DNA from: Candidatus Pelagibacter sp.
GTDB taxonomy: Bacteria > Pseudomonadota > Alphaproteobacteria > Pelagibacterales > Pelagibacteraceae
Length of the DNA: 13,197 nt
NCBI GenBank assembly: GCA_012963775.1
Contig: DTVC01000001.1
Span: 1 to 13,197 of the forward strand
Reading direction: 5' to 3'
This document shows positions 7,565 through 13,197 of this stretch, in pieces. Position numbers and translations under genes: made by a program. The notes below the pieces were generated by a model, which saw only the letters and a program-made list of their open reading frames with translations, ran no database searches and was not told the origin of the DNA. Every line of letters begins with the position of its first letter. Positions within the stretch are counted from its first letter, which is position 1.

Positions 7565-8629
7565 GTGATAAAATTAATATTCTTATTATTTATTTTGTTT
7601 AATTATTCTATAAATTCAAATTCCATGGAAAAAAAACTATATCACCATTTACCAGATGGAACTTTTAGAAATCCAGAAGGAAGTCCTGGTAGAGAAGCAT
7701 TTGAAAATTTAAGAAAAGGCAAAGGTTGGTCATTTAGAATTTTTAATCAAGAAAAAAAAAAATTAAATATGACAGTACCTTCATGGCATGTGGAAGAAAA
7801 AAGAAAAGTATTTTCAAATTTAGAAAAATATAAAAATAATGATTATATTGCTTGGATTGGACATGCTACTTTTTTAATTAAGTTAGGTGATAATGTAATA
7901 ATAACTGACCCAGTCTTTTCAAAAAATGCAGGACCATTATTTTTTGGCCCAAAAAGGTATACTAAGCCTGCATTAAAATTAAGTGAGATTCCAAAAACAG
8001 GTTTATTTTTATTAACACACAATCACTATGATCATCAAGATAAGGATACAATTAGAAGATATCCTTATAAAAATTCAAAAGTTTTAACTCCATTAAAACT
8101 TGGAAAGTATTTTACAAGTAATAGATTTAAAGATGTTGTTGAAATGGACTGGTACGATGAAATTAAGTTTAATGATCTCAAAATTACTCTATTGCCAGCT
8201 GTTCACTGGTCAAAAAGAACCTTTTGGGACACAAATAAAACATTGTGGGGAAATTTTTTAATAGAACATAATGGAAGAAAAATATTCTTTGCTTGTGATA
8301 CTGGGTATGGAGATATCTATAAAGATCTAGGTAAAAAATATGGACCTATTGATCTAACAATGATTAACATTGGTGCTTATGATTTCAGACCAATGTTTGA
8401 AAAATCATACTATCACACCACACCAGAAGAAGCTCTGCAAATAGCTAAAGATCTAAACAGTAAAAAAGTTTTAGGTACTCATTGGGGAACTTTTGTTTTG
8501 TCCTTGGAACCTATTATGGATCCACCAAAAAGATTTAAAGATAATGCAATAAATTATGGTTTTGATAAAGAAGACGCTATTGTATTTAAAATTGGTCAAA
8601 TAGAATCTTTGGAAAATATTATTAAATAA
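7565..8629 (+). CDS. Exported metallo-beta-lactamase-fold hydrolase, NAPE-PLD/UlaG-like
   Basis: This 354-aa protein has an N-terminal hydrophobic segment (IKLIFLLFILFNYS, residues 2-15) consistent with a signal peptide or membrane anchor, so it probably acts in the periplasm. The MBL fold is evident from WIGHATFLI (97-105), TDPVFS (114-119), the zinc motif THNHYDH (151-157, H-x-H-x-D-H), PAVHW (His214), CDTG (Asp245) and GTHWGTF (His306). FGPKRYT and the HTTPEEA segment (284-290) resemble N-acylphosphatidylethanolamine phospholipase D-like bacterial proteins, suggesting a phospholipid or lactone-type substrate, but this is inferred. The start is GTG 7565: an in-frame TGA lies directly upstream, and the next Met (residue 21) would delete the hydrophobic segment. 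It follows purK by 12 bases and is probably in the same operon, without an obvious link to purines. Confidence 0.83.
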   Translation: MIKLIFLLFILFNYSINSNSMEKKLYHHLPDGTFRNPEGSPGREAFENLRKGKGWSFRIFNQEKKKLNMTVPSWHVEEKRKVFSNLEKYKNNDYIAWIGHATFLIKLGDNVIITDPVFSKNAGPLFFGPKRYTKPALKLSEIPKTGLFLLTHNHYDHQDKDTIRRYPYKNSKVLTPLKLGKYFTSNRFKDVVEMDWYDEIKFNDLKITLLPAVHWSKRTFWDTNKTLWGNFLIEHNGRKIFFACDTGYGDIYKDLGKKYGPIDLTMINIGAYDFRPMFEKSYYHTTPEEALQIAKDLNSKKVLGTHWGTFVLSLEPIMDPPKRFKDNAINYGFDKEDAIVFKIGQIESLENIIK

Positions 8630-9256
8630 TTAATTTGAAACTTTTTGAATTAAAGAAATATTATTGTTTGTTGGTTTGTTTACTTCTTTAGAAATTTCAT
8701 AGAATTCTAAATTAGGTTTTTTACATTCTTTTAAAAAACTAGAACCATTAAGCTCGATATTTAAATATCTATTGACATCTTTTTCATTAAGTATGACTGG
8801 TTGTCTACGATGAATTTCTAAAACGTTTTTACTTGCCTCTTCTGTAACTAAACAAAATTGATCATTTTCATAAATTCCAGCAATATAAATAATTTTTTTA
8901 TCTTCTCTTAAAAAATAATACGGAATTTTATTTCTTTCTTCACGTTTCCATTCATAGAAACCATCTGCTACAACAACACATCTAGTTAATTGTATTAATT
9001 TTTTAAAAGATACTTTTTCATCAATCGTTTCTAGTCTTGCATTAATCAAAGGTTTAAATTCATTTTTCTTTGACCAAGATGGAACTAGGCCCCACTTTAA
9101 GTTTTCTAGAGCATTTCCATTTGTATATTTTTTAATTACTGGAAGATCTTGATAAGGATGAGCATTATAATTCTCTTTATCCTCTACTTTAATAGCTGTT
9201 TTAACTAAACTTTTAGTTTTAGAAACCGGATTTGTAACCACATATCTTCCACACAT
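8630..9256 (-). CDS. SRAP-family abasic-site crosslinking protein (YedK/HMCES-like)
   Basis: The family forms a stable thiazolidine crosslink through Cys2 with abasic sites in single-stranded DNA, shielding them during replication. All hallmark residues are present in this 208-aa protein: Cys2 in MCGRY, WGLVPSW (55-61), Asn72 in INARLET, Glu102 in GFYEW and His149 in IHRRQPVIL. These match YedK C2, N75, E105 and H160. Because Cys2 must follow the initiator Met, ATG 9256 is certain. The gene ends with no gap to the convergent MBL hydrolase (8629/8630). A candidate promoter lies just upstream. I see no LexA-box-like dyad in the 102-base divergent spacer 9257-9358, so SOS control is not supported by the sequence. 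Confidence 0.94.
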   Translation of the reverse strand: MCGRYVVTNPVSKTKSLVKTAIKVEDKENYNAHPYQDLPVIKKYTNGNALENLKWGLVPSWSKKNEFKPLINARLETIDEKVSFKKLIQLTRCVVVADGFYEWKREERNKIPYYFLREDKKIIYIAGIYENDQFCLVTEEASKNVLEIHRRQPVILNEKDVNRYLNIELNGSSFLKECKKPNLEFYEISKEVNKPTNNNISLIQKVSN

Positions 9257-9261
9257 AATTA

Positions 9262-9290
9262 AATATCTCAGCCGCTACAATCAAAGTCAA
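9262..9290 (-). promoter_or_regulatory. Candidate promoter of the SRAP gene
   Basis: On the minus strand TTGACT (9290-9285) is followed after exactly 17 bases by GATATT (9267-9262), scoring 5/6 and 4/6 against sigma-70 consensus. The -10 ends five bases before ATG 9256, so a transcript would start at or near the ATG, leaderless or nearly so. It is based on pattern only. Confidence 0.3.
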
Positions 9291-9358
9291 TATTAACTTT
9301 AATTTAAATAATTTTTTTATTGGTTTAAAAAATATTTAGATTATATGTCGTTAAATTT

Positions 9359-9817
9359 ATGAAATCTATTGAAGGTAATTTTAATAATCCGAAAGTAAAT
9401 GAATTGTTAACTAAACATTTCATTGAACTAAGATCAGTTTCACCAGCGGGTAGTACCCACGTTTTAGATATTACTGGTCTTAAAGATCAAAGCATTAAGT
9501 TTTGGAGTTTATGGGATAATGATGAATTAATAGGATGTGGTGCTTTAAAATTTTTAGATAAAATTCATGGAGAATTTAAATCAATCAGGGTTGTTGATAA
9601 ATTTAGAAAAAAAGGTGTCGGAGAAAAAATTATTAATCACCTTATAGAAGAGGCAAAAAAATTAGGAATAAAAAAACTGAGTATTGAAACTGGTTCTGGA
9701 AAATTTTTTGAGCCAGCTAGAAAACTATTTGCAAAATTTGACTTTCAACCTTGTTCACCTTTTGCACACTATAAAGAAGATCCAAATTCATGTTTTTACA
9801 CTAAAGATTTAAATTAA
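9359..9817 (+). CDS. GNAT-family N-acetyltransferase, YsnE-like
   Basis: This 152-aa GNAT protein transfers an acetyl group from acetyl-CoA to an unidentified amine. The order is typical: a central beta hairpin with FWSLWDNDELIGCGALK (48-64), a HGEFKSIRV strand (70-78), the CoA pyrophosphate loop RKKGVG (83-88), the helix IINHLIEEAKKLG, and then LSIETGSGKFFEPARKLF (107-124). The last segments, PFAHYKEDPNSCFYTKDL, match the pattern of B. subtilis YsnE and related putative acetyltransferases. It starts at ATG 9359 with no SD; a weak TTGGTT (9320-9325)/TTATAT (9341-9346) pair lies upstream. The gene ends one base from the convergent lipoprotein gene. The fold is certain, the substrate unknown. 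Confidence 0.88.
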   Translation: MKSIEGNFNNPKVNELLTKHFIELRSVSPAGSTHVLDITGLKDQSIKFWSLWDNDELIGCGALKFLDKIHGEFKSIRVVDKFRKKGVGEKIINHLIEEAKKLGIKKLSIETGSGKFFEPARKLFAKFDFQPCSPFAHYKEDPNSCFYTKDLN

Positions 9818-9818
9818 T

Positions 9819-10157
9819 TTAATTAGTAATTTTAGATTGATTTTGTAATAATAATTTTTTTCTTGTTTGTTCAAAATTTGTTTGGACTAGAATCATTAAT
9901 TCTTCATAAATTTTTTCATTTTTTTTAGTTTTTTTAGTTTTTTTAGTTTTTTCTTCTAAAAATGTTGAAACATATTCAGTTGTTGACATTCCTGTTTCTT
10001 CTTTGACAGCTCTATTTGTAAAGTAAGCAAGTCCAGCTTGAGAAACATTTCCAGTGGAAGCAAAAGTAATTGCAGGACCAACCATTGCTGATGATTGAAA
10101 ACATCCTGTCAAAAACAAACTTATACAAAAATATAAAGTTATTTTTTTTATCTCCAC
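9819..10157 (-). CDS. Small predicted lipoprotein
   Basis: This 112-aa protein begins MEIKKITLYFCISLFLTGCF: a short basic n-region, a hydrophobic core and the lipobox LTGC (16-19), so it is very likely lipidated at Cys19 and membrane-anchored. After that come a small-residue stretch (SSAMVGPAITFASTGNVSQAG), a segment around NRAVKEETGMSTTEYV, and a charged C-terminal helix that includes KTKKTKKTKK (70-79). I do not recognise a characterised family. The start is GTG 10157-10155: a stop (TAA 10163-10161) lies two codons upstream in frame, and the overlapping ATG 10159 is out of frame and stops at once. The 24-bp tandem repeat sits immediately upstream and may overlap its promoter. Confidence 0.75.
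   Translation of the reverse strand: MEIKKITLYFCISLFLTGCFQSSAMVGPAITFASTGNVSQAGLAYFTNRAVKEETGMSTTEYVSTFLEEKTKKTKKTKKNEKIYEELMILVQTNFEQTRKKLLLQNQSKITN
9919..9953 (-). repeat. 9-bp tandem repeat in the lipoprotein gene
   Basis: About 3.8 copies of TTTTTTTAG (plus strand) encode the Lys-Thr-Lys triplets of residues 70-79. The unit is a multiple of three, so copy-number slippage would keep the frame, while slippage within a seven-T run would break it. It looks like a local expansion inside the charged helix. Confidence 0.75.
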
Positions 10158-10170
10158 ATTTTAATCATTA

Positions 10171-10218
10171 CTGATTTTTAATTTCAACTCAAGACTGATT
10201 TTGAATTTCAACTCAAGA
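10171..10218. repeat. Two adjacent 24-bp direct repeats in a divergent intergenic region
   Basis: Positions 10171-10194 and 10195-10218 are head-to-tail copies that begin CTGATTTT and end AATTTCAACTCAAGA; they differ only at their ninth base (T in the first, G in the second). The second copy contains the short palindrome TTGAATTTCAA. On the minus strand each copy carries TTGAGT, usable as a -35 for the lipoprotein gene, whose start is only 13 bases from the first copy. It may be a recent duplication or paired regulator sites. The rest of the 161-base spacer 10158-10318 holds the candidate promoter of the plus-strand operon. Confidence 0.85.
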
Positions 10219-10251
10219 TAGTTGTTTTTTATACTATTCATTCTGAGTTAA

Positions 10252-10280
10252 TTGTCTATATTCACTGTATTCTCTATGCT
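10252..10280 (+). promoter_or_regulatory. Candidate promoter of the persulfide dioxygenase operon
   Basis: TTGTCT (10252-10257) and TATGCT (10275-10280) are separated by 17 bases, each matching sigma-70 consensus at 4 of 6 positions. A transcript would begin near 10287, giving a leader of about 32 bases with GGAACGAA (10311-10318) as the ribosome site before ATG 10319. The match is modest and is based on pattern only. Confidence 0.3.
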
Positions 10281-10318
10281 TTTTGTAAAAAAAAACATAA
10301 TTAGAATCTTGGAACGAA

Positions 10319-11335
10319 ATGATATTTAGACAATTTTTTGATAATGTTTCGTGTACATACACATATTTGATTGCGTCTCCAGAAAAAAAAGAAGCAATAA
10401 TCATAGATTCAGTTTTAGACAACGTAGACATATATTTAAAATTATTAAATGAATTAGATTTAAAATTAGTAAAAGTAATAGACACTCATATACATGCAGA
10501 CCATATTTCTGGAATGGCAAAACTTAGAGATAAAACAAACTGTGTAACTTTAATGGGAGACAAAACTCCTGCAGATATAGTTTCTATGAGTATTGCTGAT
10601 GGAGAAGAAATCAAAATAGGAAATATAAAATTAAAAGCTTTATATACCCCAGGACATACATCAGAAAGTTTTAGTTTTTTAATGAAAGACAGAGTTTTTA
10701 CAGGCGATACATTGTTAATTCGTGGAACTGGAAGAACTGATTTTCAAAATGGAAATCCATATGACTCCTATAATTCAATATTTAAAATTTTATTAAAACT
10801 ACCAGAAGAGACTTTAGTATACCCTGCACACGATTATAAAGGTGATTTAGTAAGCACTATAGGTAAAGAAAAAAAATTAAATCCAAGACTTCAAGTGAAA
10901 TCTCCAGATGAATATGCGGAAATAATGAATAATTTAAATTTACCTAATCCAAAACTTATGGATATAGTGGTTCCAAAAAATTTAAACCTTGGAATTAATT
11001 TGAATAAACAAACAATAAATAACGGATTAGATGTAGATAAATTTAAAGAAGAAATAGAGAATAAGGATAACATTTTGATTGATTTAAGAGAGGAAGATGA
11101 AATTAAAAAATATGGAAAAATTTCAAATTGTACAATGATATCTTTTCCTAAAATTGAAAGTTATTTAAGTCAAAATGAAAAAGAACTTAAAAATAAAAAA
11201 ATATTGTTTTATTGTGCTGTTGGACACAGGTCTGCATTAGCAGTTCAAATTTCAAAATCCTACAATTATGTAAATTGTTTTCATTTAATCGGAGGACTAA
11301 AAAATTGGAAGATGAAAGGAATGAAGACAATTTAA
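10319..11335 (+). CDS. Persulfide dioxygenase (ETHE1-like) fused to a rhodanese domain
   Basis: This 338-aa two-domain enzyme has an MBL-fold persulfide dioxygenase at residues 1 to about 215: THIHADHISG (56-65), YTPGHT (109-114), TGDTLLIRGTGRTDFQ (128-143), YPAHDYKG (168-175) and LNPRL (187-191). His57, His113 and Asp130 are the expected mononuclear iron ligands. A C-terminal rhodanese domain (about 237-335) has the active-site loop FYCAVGHRS with catalytic Cys299 and a final GGLKNW. The family oxidises glutathione persulfide to sulfite with O2; the rhodanese half can exchange sulfane sulfur with glutathione or thiosulfate. It is cytoplasmic, with no signal peptide. The start is supported by GGA at 10311-10313. 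It is first in a three-gene overlapping operon; its TAA shares one base with the methyltransferase ATG (TAATG at 11333-11337). Domain calls are firm; the natural sulfur source is inferred. Confidence 0.92.
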   Translation: MIFRQFFDNVSCTYTYLIASPEKKEAIIIDSVLDNVDIYLKLLNELDLKLVKVIDTHIHADHISGMAKLRDKTNCVTLMGDKTPADIVSMSIADGEEIKIGNIKLKALYTPGHTSESFSFLMKDRVFTGDTLLIRGTGRTDFQNGNPYDSYNSIFKILLKLPEETLVYPAHDYKGDLVSTIGKEKKLNPRLQVKSPDEYAEIMNNLNLPNPKLMDIVVPKNLNLGINLNKQTINNGLDVDKFKEEIENKDNILIDLREEDEIKKYGKISNCTMISFPKIESYLSQNEKELKNKKILFYCAVGHRSALAVQISKSYNYVNCFHLIGGLKNWKMKGMKTI

Positions 11336-11964
11336 TGTCAAAAAATGGAGTTGAAAATAAATTACCAATTTATAAATTAAAAACAGGTAAAGAGATTAAA
11401 AAATATTATGACCTTTGGACTGAAAACAACAACTACAACAAAGATATGGTTGATTGGGATTATTCTGCGCCAAGAGAAGCAATTTCTGTTTTTGTAAAAT
11501 ATAATCAAAATAATAAAATAAAAATTTTTGATGCGGGTTGTGGTACAGGATTGGTGGGTATTGAACTTAAAAAGAATGGATATAATATTATAGATGGTGC
11601 TGACTTTTCTCAAAGCATGTTAAATCAAGTACCTAAAAATCTATATCAAAATTTATATAAAATAGATTTAAATAAAAAAATATCGTTAAAAGATAATACT
11701 TATGATGCAATTACATGTGTTGGAACATTTACTTATGGACATGTTCATCCACCTGCACTTGATGAAATGACTAAAATTTGTAAAAATGGTGGCAACATAT
11801 CTTTCACTATTAATGTTGGTATTTATGAAGAGTACGGATTTGATAATAAAATTGATGAAATGAAAAAAGATGGAATTTGGAAAATAGAAGAATTTTTTAA
11901 ATCTAATTATATTAAAAACAAAGGAGTTAATGCTTGGCTATGTCTAGTAACAGTACAAAAATAG
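11335..11964 (+). CDS. Class I SAM-dependent methyltransferase, METTL27-like
   Basis: This 209-aa methyltransferase starts at ATG 11335, which overlaps the upstream stop as TAATG. A longer frame reaching back to 11212 exists but would lie inside the dioxygenase gene, and the extra 41 residues have no family character. The SAM-binding motif I is FDAGCGTG (65-72), followed by GADFSQSML (88-96) and a motif IV/post region, ITCVGTFTYGHVHPPALDEM (126-145). The YDLW...D...WDYSAPREA region (25-49) and TYGHVHPPALDEM resemble the METTL27/WBSCR27 group, whose substrate is unknown. Its 3' end overlaps the following Gfa-like gene by about 30 bases. A role in sulfur or formaldehyde metabolism would be guilt by association only. 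Confidence 0.85.
   Translation: MSKNGVENKLPIYKLKTGKEIKKYYDLWTENNNYNKDMVDWDYSAPREAISVFVKYNQNNKIKIFDAGCGTGLVGIELKKNGYNIIDGADFSQSMLNQVPKNLYQNLYKIDLNKKISLKDNTYDAITCVGTFTYGHVHPPALDEMTKICKNGGNISFTINVGIYEEYGFDNKIDEMKKDGIWKIEEFFKSNYIKNKGVNAWLCLVTVQK
11921..11926 (+). promoter_or_regulatory. Shine-Dalgarno that decides the Gfa-like start
   Basis: AAGGAG lies inside the end of the methyltransferase gene. It is seven bases from TTG 11934 and 13 bases from ATG 11940, in the same frame. Seven bases is also the SD spacing of the GcvT-like gene in this window, so TTG is the better-supported start. Confidence 0.55.
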
Positions 11965-12341
11965 TTTCATGTCTTTGTGAGGGAGTAAAGTTTAAAGTCA
12001 AAGACAAATTAAGACATGTATTGAATTGTCATTGTTTTCAATGCATGAAGACTCATGGAAATTTTGCAGCATATACAAGTGCTTTAGAAAAAAACTTAAA
12101 ATTTATTTCTAAAAAAACACTCAAATGGTTTAGATCTTCCAAAAAAGCAAAAAGAGGTTTTTGTAATAAATGTGGAGCTAGTATTTTTTTTAAATTTATT
12201 AAAAATGACACAATATCTATTTCTGCAGGATTATTTAAGAATCCAACAGGTTTAAAAGAAAAAATAAATATTTTCGTAAAAAATAAACTAGACTACTACA
12301 AACTAAATTCTAACTTACCAAAGAATAATAAGTATTCTTAA
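11934..12341 (+). CDS. Gfa-like (glutathione-dependent formaldehyde-activating family) zinc protein
   Basis: This 135-aa protein has seven cysteines in the Gfa pattern: CLC (13-15), CHCFQC (32-37) and CNKCGAS (77-83). These fit two zinc sites of the GFA/CENP-V fold. The usual CxCG is CLCE here, so one glycine is replaced. Paralogues of Gfa are common and only some act on S-hydroxymethyl-glutathione, so a formaldehyde role is not established. The start is taken as TTG 11934 because AAGGAG is seven bases upstream; ATG 11940 (two residues shorter) is the alternative. The gene overlaps the methyltransferase by 31 bases (25 from the ATG) and the convergent soxG by 4 bases. As the third gene after a glutathione-linked persulfide dioxygenase, a thiol-adduct substrate is plausible. 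Confidence 0.83.
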   Translation: MAMSSNSTKIVSCLCEGVKFKVKDKLRHVLNCHCFQCMKTHGNFAAYTSALEKNLKFISKKTLKWFRSSKKAKRGFCNKCGASIFFKFIKNDTISISAGLFKNPTGLKEKINIFVKNKLDYYKLNSNLPKNNKYS

Positions 12342-12925
12342 ATCGCTTTATATCCAAACTCTAAGCTGGCATCTGTGATGCTGTGGTAAAGAGACTCGCC
12401 AAAACTTCTAAGAGCGAATAATCTTATTTTGTTTGGATTATCGTCAATCATATCAACTGTAATTGTTATGCCATGAAATACAGAATTTACACAATTATTT
12501 TTTTTTAATTTGTTAAAATTAAATGGGCATCCTTTCTTCAAAATTTCTTTTGAATTTTCTCCTTCTAGCTCAATAATTGCTCTTGAATGAGATAGATCAG
12601 TTACTGCAAAGTCCATTTCTTTTAATGTTTGTTTAATGTTTGTTAATAAATCTTTTTTTGTTGATATAAAAAGCCAATTTTTAGGGCCACACCACAAAAT
12701 CCTAGTGTCATCATTACTTATAACTTTGTGTGCTTCATTTGTTAAATTTAGATCATCTAAATTAATGTCTGTAATTGATGCAGAAGATTTTTTGTATTGA
12801 ACTATTTGGATAATCAATAAATTTTTTCTTTCTTGGATTTTAGTTAATTTATTTTCATTTTTGTCTTCGTAGTCTCCAAAAAGACCTTTTTTGTGAATAC
12901 TTTCTAAAGCTGATATTGATGTCAT
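12338..12925 (-). CDS. soxG: Sarcosine oxidase gamma subunit
   Basis: This 195-aa protein matches SoxG, the small subunit of heterotetrameric sarcosine oxidase, which demethylates sarcosine to glycine with THF, giving 5,10-methylene-THF and H2O2. Family features are ILWCGPKNWLFI (76-87), VTDLSHSRAIIELEGENSKEILKKGCPFNFN (108-138) and the C-terminal RSFGESLYHSITDASLEFG (173-191). The ATG at 12925-12923 overlaps the soxA stop by four bases (ATGA), the usual soxAG coupling. It lies at the distal end of the operon and overlaps the convergent Gfa-like gene by 4 bases. Length is normal; no defects are visible. In this group the complex could also act on related N-methyl amino acids, which cannot be told from this subunit. 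Confidence 0.9.
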   Translation of the reverse strand: MTSISALESIHKKGLFGDYEDKNENKLTKIQERKNLLIIQIVQYKKSSASITDINLDDLNLTNEAHKVISNDDTRILWCGPKNWLFISTKKDLLTNIKQTLKEMDFAVTDLSHSRAIIELEGENSKEILKKGCPFNFNKLKKNNCVNSVFHGITITVDMIDDNPNKIRLFALRSFGESLYHSITDASLEFGYKAI

Positions 12926-13197
12926 GATCTAACTCTTTCTCCTTTTGGATCAACATAATGCGATGAAATAATTTCGACTGGTATTGATTTATTTCTTAGT
13001 GGTGATAAAGCAAATAACTTTTGACCTATCATATTTTTTCCATCATAAAGAATAGCTAATGAAAATGGATTGTTATATTCAACGCTCCAACACGATGCAG
13101 AAATATGTCCTAATTTAGGGTTAGGTAGTTTTGCATTTGCTTCTTTGACTAAATGTGATCCTTCTGGAATGCTTGTTTTTTTATCAAGAGGAACTAC
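12922..13197 (-). CDS. soxA: Sarcosine oxidase alpha subunit, C-terminal 91 residues
   Basis: A frame open to the right edge of the window reads in from 13197 and ends at TGA 12924-12922. The visible 91 residues include GHISASCWSV, NPFSLAILYDG and the terminal YVDPKGERVRS, which match the end of the GcvT-like THF-binding domain of SoxA; the DP.G.R ending is typical. The stop overlaps the soxG start as ATGA. The SoxA subunit carries the NAD site and the folate-binding domain that captures the oxidised methyl group. The N-terminal part, and probably soxB and soxD upstream on the minus strand, lie outside the window. Confidence 0.87.
   Translation of the reverse strand, partial: VVPLDKKTSIPEGSHLVKEANAKLPNPKLGHISASCWSVEYNNPFSLAILYDGKNMIGQKLFALSPLRNKSIPVEIISSHYVDPKGERVRS

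Noticed and set aside
10234..10485. Minus-strand 83-codon frame
   Set aside because: It is antisense to the conserved start of the persulfide dioxygenase and has no recognisable features.
11212..11334. Upstream extension of the methyltransferase frame (41 residues)
   Set aside because: It lies wholly inside the rhodanese domain in another frame; ATG 11335 in the TAATG overlap begins the recognisable family sequence.
11377..11613. Minus-strand 78-codon frame
   Set aside because: Antisense to the SAM-binding region of the methyltransferase; Phe/Ile-rich only because the sense strand is Lys/Asn-rich.
1..13197. CRISPR arrays, tRNA or rRNA genes, insertion sequences
   Set aside because: No spaced repeat series, cloverleaf-like segment, transposase or terminal inverted repeats were seen; the only repeats are the two short tandem ones listed.

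Overview
The window is strongly AT-rich and tightly packed. Most genes abut or overlap and no intergenic stretch exceeds about 160 bases, so there is no gene-free region above 300 bases. Gene content (MetF next to a DmdA/GcvT-like tetrahydrofolate methyltransferase, SoxA/SoxG sarcosine oxidase subunits, compact AT-rich operons) and codon use point to a streamlined marine alphaproteobacterium, most likely SAR11 (Pelagibacterales). That placement is inference from composition and content; no rRNA or marker phylogeny is available here.

Layout. (1) 1-1911, plus strand: the 3' end of a methylenetetrahydrofolate reductase gene overlaps a 452-aa GcvT/DmdA-superfamily gene by 8 bases. It is probably a methyl-transfer module feeding methyl-THF oxidation, and a hairpin follows it. 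(2) 1988-2560: a Yip1-like membrane protein. (3) 5960 down to 2557, minus strand: four genes joined by overlapping stops and starts. They are an M19 dipeptidase-like protein that has lost part of the canonical metal site, a 553-aa conserved protein of unknown function, a DUF3726-like protein, and a 56-aa protein with two CxxC pairs. This is the best candidate for an undescribed system. (4) 6010-8629, plus: purE, purK and an exported metallo-beta-lactamase-fold hydrolase resembling the NAPE-PLD/UlaG group. (5) 9256-8630, minus: a SRAP (YedK/HMCES) abasic-site protein. (6) 9359-9817, plus: a GNAT acetyltransferase meeting, tail to tail, a small lipoprotein on the minus strand (10157-9819). (7) 10319-12341, plus: a persulfide dioxygenase-rhodanese fusion, a METTL27-like methyltransferase and a Gfa-like zinc protein, all overlapping. 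(8) 13197-12338, minus: the end of soxA and complete soxG.

The two edges of the window both concern tetrahydrofolate one-carbon chemistry (MetF/GcvT-like on the left, sarcosine oxidase on the right). The persulfide dioxygenase/Gfa operon could handle sulfur and formaldehyde by-products of methylated-compound use, but that link is inferred from position only. Convergent genes meet with 4-base overlaps or gaps of 0-1 base at four places, which leaves no room for ordinary terminators.
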